64,000 nt of DNA, taken from Haematobia irritans (lineage: Eukaryota > Arthropoda > Insecta > Diptera > Muscidae). The notes under the pieces were generated by a model. It did no database searches, had not been told where the DNA came from, and worked only from the letters and a program-made list of their open reading frames with translations. Below are positions 56,646 to 64,000 of the stretch, piece by piece (positions within the stretch are counted from its first letter, which is position 1; each line of letters starts with the position of its first letter). The stretch covers positions 99,427,479 through 99,491,478 of the forward strand of contig NC_134398.1 in the NCBI RefSeq assembly GCF_050003625.1, in the 5' to 3' direction. A program made the translations under genes and the position numbers.

Positions 56646-56794
56646 TAGTCGGGACATTTTTTTTTGCAAAAACCCCATAATTCAATTTTTCTAGCATCTC
56701 GACCATTCCATAACGTTGATTGCTGACAATCACGCTCATCTTTGGGTCATCTGTACTTTGAGACAATCCTACTCTCTAAGGTACGAAACCGTCG

Positions 56795-57180
56795 ATCATA
56801 TTGTTGTTGTTGTTGTAACAGTTTATTGTGATTTCATCCATTTTATGTTATACGCTTTGGTACTTCAGCTTGTGGCGAGATCGAGGAACTCTGCGACTAA
56901 GGTGGGGTGTGTCCAGAGTGATCTGGTGGGAAGTCGGGTTGGTTTAGCTGGGCAAGAGAAAAGATGACGCGTGTCGTGTGGCTCTTGGTTGCAAATTGGA
57001 CACACGTCAGCTACGCTGCTATCAATCACTGATAAATAGGAATTGAGGGGGCTGCACTTGCCTGGGCGGTGGTCGGACTCCAAGGATTAAGCTTGTAGAT
57101 TCTCACCGCTTCAGCTACAGTATCTTCTGCTGCTTGATCTAGAGGATCTCTTTTGTAACGCTGGATCTCGCGCTCTAGAT
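56795..57180 (-). mobile_element. 5'-truncated CR1/Jockey-like LINE
   Basis: Matches 49110-49560 with small deletions and has the same (AAC)n tail at 56799-56817. Cut on the right by the hAT terminus at 57181. Confidence 0.8.
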
Positions 57181-57750
57181 CAGGGGTAGTCAACCTTTTT
57201 TTACTTACCGCCCACTTTTTCAGCTCGAGCGATAGAAAAATATTTTTTCCGCCCACCAAATCCACTGTGTTGTTTATTGATAAACTGATTTTATTTATTA
57301 GTTTTTTATTTTCATTTTGTTAAGTAATTTTAGTTAAGTGTAGTGAAATATTAAGCATTTAATGGGATCTCTGAGGCTGATGCTGCCAAATTAAATATTT
57401 AATATTTGGTTCTATTTTCGTCACAAACTAGCGAAGGTCTCCTCTTTCAGAAATATTAAGGCGGTTTCATTCCTTTTCATGATGTGGTTAACAGCACTAA
57501 ATCCTGATTCAACTAAATATGAGGTAGGTAAAGGTAGTAATAATTTGAATACCTCTTTCCACATATTTGTATATAAAAGAGGTATTTTTTATGTTGCCAC
57601 AACTTTCATTATCTGCCATTTTCGAAACTCAGTCACATCGTCTGTGTGTGTAAATAGTAAAAAATGAATTTGCGTTGTAAGCTTCTACATTTACAGCACG
57701 TTGTCTTTTAAATAAAACTAAAAGCGATAAGACAGTTAAAATATATAATA
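57181..57750 (-). mobile_element. hAT element remnant
   Basis: CAGGGGTAGTCAACC at 57181 looks like a hAT terminal repeat. The matching end is not found before 57750, so the element is truncated. Confidence 0.6.
57395..57561 (-). pseudogene. hAT transposase C-terminal (dimerisation) fragment
   Basis: Minus-strand LLPLPTSYLVESGFSAVNHI followed, after a frame change, by ERGDLR: the hATC wording of ZBED/SCAND3-like transposases. It is the only transposase piece left. Confidence 0.7.
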
Positions 57751-58200
57751 CGAGGGCGGTTCGGAAACTTCTTAGCCTATCAATGAAAGAGAATAGTTAG
57801 TTTTGAAATTTTTTTTAGCTGTAAAGTCCGCAATTTTGAACCGATTTCGATGATTTTTTCTTAACTGGTAGAACAGTCAGCATGCGTGTGTAATTATCTT
57901 TTACGGTTCGAAAGATATAGGCCCCACAATTTTTTTTTTCAAAATGTTGACAAAGTGGGGTCAGTATTTTGAACCTCCGTTTTTCAATGGATTCGTAATT
58001 TTTCTTCTTAACTGCATTCCCTACAAAATTCTACGAATCCTAGAAGAAAAAAATGTGTACCCATGTGCTTTAGATAAAAAGTTGTAAAGTCCTCAAATTA
58101 GAATTTCAAAAAATATCGAATGTTGACCTTTTTTTTTTGGAAAAAAGCACATACATTCTTTCTGTCGTAACATTTTTTATAAATTTCCCCAATCTTTTTT
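57751..58200. repeat. Mariner-type terminus and decayed repeat block
   Basis: 57751-57780 (CGAGGGCGGTTCGGAAAC) looks like one end of a mariner. 57815-58110 is the inverted form of 59665-59930. Confidence 0.5.
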
Positions 58201-58794
58201 TACTTTTCTCTTATAGGCGACCATATAAGGATACGTCTTAAGCTTTTATCGGCCATTTTGGTCAAGTAGTATATGGGTTATTATCCTCCCAAAATCGGCA
58301 ATTTTTCAAAAAGAAAAAAATTTGTTTTCAAAAATTCTCATTCGGCAAGGCACCGATTGCCAGTAAACAGCTGAGAAATATGCAAATTACAAAAAAAAAA
58401 ATAACGTTTTTTCAATATATGTCCCCACTTTAGAGATTTTGGGGATTTTTTTATACCAATTTTGGGAATGGTATATTCAGCAATATTTCTTAAAACAAAT
58501 TTCCCTGCAAAATTCAATAAAAATCATAATGATATCACAATTAGTTCAAAAGTTATTAAGGTTTCAATTCATAGTTTTAATTCCCAAAAAATCGGAATTT
58601 TTGAAAAAAAATTGTTCCGTGACCCAAAAACTTCAAAGTTTCGTTTTTTTGTGCTTTATCATTGCATATAAATAAAGCTCTCTCAAATACCTTTCCAACG
58701 ATGTGTTATATTTATACCCGTGCTTAGCCAAATGCGCCAAAAACTTGCACTAAACGTCACTAACTCGGGTAAAATAATGCATTTCTGCAAATGT
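58201..58794. other. No gene seen
   Basis: AT-rich sequence with poly-A and poly-T runs; no recognisable element. Confidence 0.4.
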
Positions 58795-59006
58795 ACGTTT
58801 GTATGGGGGCTATACCCAAATCTAAACCGATTTAAATCAAACTTGACACACTTAGCGATACTATCAAATATACTTCTTGTGCAAAATTTGAAGTAAATCA
58901 GAGAAAAAATCTGGCTTTAGAGCCATATATGTGCATATCGGGCATAAGATGTATATGGGGGCTATATCTAAATCTGAAACGATTTCAACCAAACTCGGCA
59001 TGCGTA

Positions 59007-59083
59007 GGTAAGGTTAGGTGGCAGCCCGATGTATCAGGCTCACTTAGACTATTCAGTCCATTGTGATATTATTTTGTAGGTTA
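59007..59083 (-). mobile_element. 77-bp retroposon tail with 9-bp target duplication
   Basis: GCATGCGTA flanks it exactly at 58998-59006 and 59084-59092. Minus strand: CACAATGGACTGAATAGTC... ending CCACCTAACCTTACC. It is an extremely 5'-truncated LINE or SINE copy. Confidence 0.85.
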
Positions 59084-59089
59084 GCATGC

Positions 59090-59441
<352 letters not shown>

Positions 59442-59478
59442 GTGGGAGTATCTAAATCTGAACCGATTTCCACCAACA

Positions 59479-59664
59479 CACTTGACTGTACTACTAATTA
59501 GACTCCTCGTGCAAAATTTCAAGGAAATCTAAGCAAAACTTTGGCTTCTGGGGACATATAAAATACTGGCAAAATCTGGTGTTGCTGCAGAAGCCAAAGT
59601 TTTGCTTAGATTTGCTTGAAATTTTGCACGAAGAGTCTAATTAGTAGTACAGTCAAGTGTGCAA
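59479..59664. repeat. Inverted repeat, about 74-bp arms
   Basis: 59479-59552 and 59590-59664 are reverse complements (AAAACTTTGGCTTCTG core) with few mismatches. Confidence 0.8.
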
Positions 59665-60455
59665 AATTTCTAGGATTCGTAGAATTTTGTAGGGAATGCA
59701 GTTGAGAAGAAAAATTACGAATCCACTTAAAAACACAACTTCTAGGTTCCACATACTGACCCCACTTTGTCAAAATTTTGCAAAAAAAAAATTACTTGTA
59801 GGGCCCATATCTTAAAAACGGTAAAAGATAATTGCACACGTAAATTTTTTTGTAGAGCTTAACAAGTTCTATCCAGCAAAGAAAAAATTATAGAATCATT
59901 CAAAATTGCGGAGTTTACAGCTAAAAAAAATAATTCATACCCCCGAGGTGACCAACTTTCAACGCCTACAGGTCAGCTCGTGGTCCCATTAGGTACCCAC
60001 AGATTGGCAAACTTAGAGGAAAACACTTCAGCTTTCACACACAGAAAAAATTATGTTGCTATCTTTATCCGTTACAGAAAAGTTACAGAATTATTTCCAA
60101 AGCGATTTGGAACCACTGTGCGACGCTTAAAATTCATTTAATTTCGCTTAAAACTATCCAAACAAGCTTGAGAAATGTTAATTTTTATGCGTTTTTGATC
60201 GACTGTTAACAAATGCGACACACATCTTGCAGAAAGTTTTTTCTTGCAGAAAGTTGCCACGTCCATTTAATTCTTATCTAGAGCATGTAATTGTCGCAAA
60301 AACCATGTATTTTGTCATTGTAAAAAAATTTTTGAGTAGAGAAAAAATTATGCTGGCAATAAGAATTTAAATGGTTCTCAAACGCCGCAAACATGTTCTA
60401 TTATTTAAATGATAGAATTTGAGACCATTAAATGGTTGGGAAAATCATGTTCCTG
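59665..60455. repeat. Decayed repeat block, no gene
   Basis: 59665-60110 matches the block interrupted by the mariner at 6370-6660 and 8156-8350. 60120-60455 shows no frame. Confidence 0.55.
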
Positions 60456-60796
60456 CACGCAAAGAAAAAAAACGTTTGGAAAACGTGTACCGAAAACGTT
60501 TTTCTTTTGTTAGAGTTTTTTGAATTGCTTCGAAAATTTTAAACTTTTATCACCAAAAAAATTCGTTTGTTACAAAATTTTTATTTTTTCAATAAAAAAA
60601 GTTATTTTTGAAATAACAACACAGTCCATTTCGTTTATATCAAACACTGTTCTTTTCTGACTTTAGGTCTTTAATAAGACACATTTTACAGTTCAAAATT
60701 TAATATAGTACAATGTAATGTTGAACATTTTTTCGGAATCTTCCGAATATATCTGGAATATATGTAAAAAAAAAACAAAAGCAAAAAAAAAACTTT

Positions 60797-60870
60797 GGCC
60801 GAAGCAGGGATCGAACCCACGACCCTTGGCATGAGAGTCAGACGTAGCTACCACTGCTCCACGGTGCCAA
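60797..60870 (-). ncRNA. tRNA-like module
   Basis: Reverse-strand A box GTGGAGCAGTGG and B box GGGTTCGATCCC. Confidence 0.65.
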
Positions 60871-60979
60871 ACTAACTGTTTGTTTCTGTTAAATAAACTT
60901 TGTTTATTCGGTTCGTGGGCGCCGCAAGCTATGCTATATAAATATAACTTATATGGATATTTATCTATTGATGACCATA

Positions 60980-61060
60980 ACAGGTACATAGCTCAGTGGT
61001 TAGTGTGTTGGCTTACAATGTGCATGGTCCGCGGTTCGATTCTCCGTCCAGGCGAAGGGT
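60980..61060 (+). ncRNA. tRNA-like module
   Basis: A box TAGCTCAGTGG and B box GGTTCGATTCTC, facing away from the module above. Confidence 0.65.
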
Positions 61061-61378
61061 AAAAAAAAATTTTAAAAATTTATAAAATCGTATAATTTCT
61101 TCTACATTGTTGGTATTACAGGAAAAGGTGTTAAGAACTAAAAATCCTCGTGGATGTGAGAAAGATGTGAGAGACAATGCAATTAGCAAGAAAATAATGT
61201 TTTTTTTTTGAGCTAGTCTTTATGAAATTGGTTTTACATCCTGGAAAAGTATAAACGTTTATCACAAAAAGTATATACTTTTCTTCCAAATACACTTCCT
61301 TACAGCGAAAAGCAAATGAGAAACGAACTTTGTTTGTCTAAAATTTCGTTTGGGAGGAAAGAATTATTTTTTTGCGTG

Positions 61379-61748
61379 TGACCATTCAATTTTTTGACTT
61401 TTTGCAGGGAAAAAGTATTTTTATAGGTTACGTATAGACATGTCTACAGCCATTTCATGACCATAAAGACCATGTACATTTTTTTCGTGATCATTTAATT
61501 TTGTAACTTGTTCGCAGTGAAAAGAATTTTATAAAAACATTGCGCAGGTACACACGATTTTCATTTTGCGTGTCAGTCGTTTGTTGATTGTTGCTTGGAA
61601 TGGACGCTGAATACGGAATTACTGTGTTTTGTGTTAATTTATTTATTCAGAAGTGGCACGTGGTTTTATATGAAGAAAAAAAGGGAAGTGTAATTGAAAA
61701 ATTTATCTGTTTTTTGTTATGCATTTTGCTAATGGTATCATTTATTAT
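61379..61748. other. No gene seen
   Basis: A short frame begins near 61588 but runs into the Helentron-like repeat, so it is not supported as a gene. Confidence 0.4.
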
Positions 61749-61954
61749 ACCCTCCACCATAGGATGGGGGTACATTAACTTTGTCATTCCGTTTGTAACG
61801 CATCGAAATATTGCTCTAAGACCCCATAATGTATATATATTCTGGGTCGTGGTGAAATTCTGAGTCGATCTGAGCATGTCCGTCCGTCCGTCCGTCTGTT
61901 GAAATCACGCTAACTTCCAAACGAAACAAGCTAACTTGAAACTTGGCACAAGTA

Positions 61955-62887
61955 AAGGGTGATTCTTTTGAGGTTAGGATTTTCATGCATTAGTATTTGA
62001 CAGATCACGTGGGATTTCAGACATGGTGTCAAAGAGAAAGATGCTCAGTATGCTTTGACATTTCATCATGAATAGACTTACGATCTGCCACAACGTCGAA
62101 TTTTCAGTGAATGGACCCTAGAAAAGTTGGCAGAAAATCCGCTTTTTTATCGACAAATTTTGTTCAGCGATGAGGCTCATTTCTGGTTGAATGGCTACGT
62201 AAATAAGCAAAATTGCCGCATTTGGAGTGAAGAGCAACCAGAAGCCGTTCAAGAACTGCCCATGCATCCCGAAAAATGCACTGTTTGGTGTGGTTTGTAC
62301 GCTGGTGGAATCATTGGACCGTATTTTTTCAAAGATGCTGTTGGACGCAACGTTACGGTGAATGGCGATCGCTATCGTTCGATGCTAACAAACTTTTTGT
62401 TGCCAAAAATGGAAGAACTGAACTTGGTTGACATGTGGTTTCAACAAGATGGCGCTACATGCCACACAGCTCGCGATTCTATGGCCATTTTGAGGGAAAA
62501 CTTCGGAGAACAATTCATCTCAAGAAATGGACCGGTAAGTTGGCCACCAAGATCATGCGATTTGACGCCTTTAGACTATTTTTTGTGGGGCTACGTCAAG
62601 TCTAAAGTCTACAGAAATAAGCCAGCAACTATTCCAGCTTTGGAAGACAACATTTCCGAAGAAATTCGGGCTATTCCGGCCGAAATGCTCGAAAAAGTTG
62701 CCCAAAATTGGACTTTCCGAATGGACCACCTAAGACGCAGCCGCGGTCAACATTTAAATGAAATTATCTTCAAAAAGTAAATGTCATGGACCAATCTAAC
62801 GTTTCAAATAAAGAACCGATGAGATTTTGCAAATTTTAGGCGTTTTTTAAAAAAAAAAAGTTATCAAGCTCTTAACAAATCACCCTT
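61955..62887 (+). mobile_element. Mariner, DD41D (rosa-type), internally deleted
   Basis: 933 bp, AAGGGTGATT at both ends, TA at 61953-61954 and 62888-62889. The transposase N-terminal half is deleted (junction near 62088). Confidence 0.9.
62088..62780 (+). pseudogene. DD41D mariner transposase, N-terminus missing
   Basis: Open from about 62088 (LPQRRIFSEWTLEKLAENP) to TAA at 62778-62780, with no ATG at the start. Catalytic domain: FSDEAHFWLNG, WFQQDGATCHTA, CDLTPLDYFLWG. I count 41 residues between the second and third D, the DD41D (rosa) spacing. The helix-turn-helix DNA-binding half is absent; a short remnant (MVSKRKMLS) remains at 62023-62050. Such a fragment cannot transpose by itself. 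Confidence 0.85.
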
Positions 62888-64000
62888 TAGTTGTTATTGA
62901 TGTAGGTCGGATGGTATTGCTAATGGGCCGTATCGGTCCACTTTTACGTATAGCCCCCATATAAACGGACCCCCAAATTTGGCTTGCGATTGCTCTAAGA
63001 GAAGCAAATTTCATCCGATCCGGTTGAAATTTTGTACATGGTGTAAGTATATGGTCTCTAACAACCATGCAAAAATTGCTCCACATCGGTCCATAATTAT
63101 ATATAGGTCCCATATAAACCGATCCCCAGATTTGACTTGCGGAGCCTCTAAGAGAAGCAAATTTCATCCGATCTGGCTGAAATTTGGTACATGGTGCTAG
63201 TATATGGCCTCTAATGACCATGTACAAATTGGTCCACATCGGTCCATAATTATATATAGCCCCCATATGTTTATCACCATATTTGACCTCCGGAGCCTCT
63301 TGGAAGACCAAAATTCATCTGATTCAGTTGAAAATTGGTACGTGGTGTTATTATATGGCCTCAAACACCCATGCAAAAATTGGTCGAAATCGGTCAATAA
63401 TTATATATAGGCCCCATATAAACCGATCCCCAGATTTGACCTCCGGAGCCCCTTGGAAGAGCAAAATTCATCCGATTCGGTTGAAATTTGGTATGTGATG
63501 TTAGTATACGGTATCCAACAACCATGCAGGAATTGGTTCATATCAGTCCATAATTATATATAGCCCCCATATAAACCGATCCCCAGATTTGACCTCTGGT
63601 GCCCTTTGGAGAAGCAAAATTCATCCGATCTGGTTGAAATTTGGTTCGTGGTGGTAGTATATGATATTTAACAACCATGCCAAAAGTGGTCCATACCAGT
63701 CCATAATCATATAAAGCCCCCATATAAACCGATCCCGAGATTTGGTTTTGGAGCCTCTTGGAGGAGCAAATTTCATCCGAGTCAGTTGAAATTTGGCGCA
63801 TTGTGCTAGTATAGGGCCGTTAACAACCATGCCTAACTAGGTCCATATCGGTCTATTGTTATATATAACCCTCAGATAAATCGATCCCAAATCATATAGT
63901 CTATATAGTCCCGATATAAGCGACCCCCATATTTCAATTCTGGCTCTCTACGTACCATGCAAAAGTCCATGTAATTATTTGTAGACTTACCTTTACATAA

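Larger units (their letters stand above)
60456..61378 (-). mobile_element. Twin-tRNA element, A type, copy 2 (inverted)
   Basis: 923 bp, the reverse complement of 9682-10586 with the same CACGCAAA ends. The flanking dinucleotide is TG on both sides. Confidence 0.85.
61749..64000 (+). mobile_element. Helentron-associated repeat, family 1, copy 2 (runs off window)
   Basis: Starts ATTATACCCTCCACCATAGG, has ATATATATTCTGGGTCG, GAGTCGATC and CGTCCGTCCGTCCGTC, then, after the mariner (61955-62887), the 153-bp array (62930-63880). The 3' hairpin lies beyond the window. The flanks of the mariner join as AGTAGTTGTTATTGATG, matching copy 1. Confidence 0.85.

Noticed and set aside
57479..57667. Small plus-strand gene
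   Set aside because: Antisense to the hAT C-terminal remnant, with no support.
61588..61863. Small gene with hydrophobic segment
   Set aside because: Its second half is the conserved start of the Helentron-like repeat; no homology is recognised.

Overview
This window looks like the genome of a calyptrate (muscid-type) fly: AT-rich, almost wholly built of nested transposable elements, with one convincing host coding exon (48203-48786). Diagnostic elements are two families of Helentron-associated (DINE-1-like) repeats with a (GGAC)n/(GTCC)n core, a tRNA-derived SINE ending in TTAGG-like repeats, DD37E and DD41D Tc1/mariner elements, an errantivirus and a Penelope-like element. The species cannot be fixed from the sequence alone. 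No rRNA, CRISPR or intact tRNA gene is seen.

Layout. 205-5046: near-intact LOA-type LINE (minus). 5047-9680: decayed repeats, a DD37E mariner with a frameshifted transposase, a TTAA-ended MITE and a SINE. 9682-10586: first 'twin-tRNA' element, a TA-flanked MITE carrying two divergent tRNA-like (Pol III promoter-like) modules. 11490-31385: a deep stack. Two Penelope-like copies lie head to head; the left one is split by a twin-tRNA element and by a 14.5-kb errantivirus (15098-29582, TACA target duplication). The errantivirus is itself split by a SINE, by a TA-type MITE containing a Helentron-like repeat (inside its 3' LTR), and by a young complete Gypsy element (22113-26605; LTRs identical by eye; ACCCA target duplication).

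32.2-39.0 kb: a third and a fourth twin-tRNA element, a D-family MITE with a solo LTR inside it, and a Helentron-like repeat of a second family. 39.0-48.1 kb: a tandem duplication within a hAT-like element, two foldback elements, and a scrambled Tc1 element holding a mariner relic. 48.2-48.8 kb: the host exon. 49.1-52.5 kb: a decayed LINE without RNase H. 54.55-56.65 kb: a 2.1-kb C-family TA element. 56.8-64.0 kb: LINE and hAT fragments, a (TA)n tract, a fifth twin-tRNA element, and a second Helentron-like repeat interrupted by a DD41D mariner.

How the parts relate. The SINE ends in the same 3' tail as the LOA-type LINE, so the LINE probably mobilises it. The young Gypsy element has Gag-protease and RT-RNase H-integrase in one frame separated only by UGA in the CUAG readthrough context, so its Gag-Pol is probably made by stop-codon readthrough. 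Most other transposon genes are broken. The window is best read as intronic or intergenic sequence of a plus-strand host gene, heavily invaded by mobile DNA.
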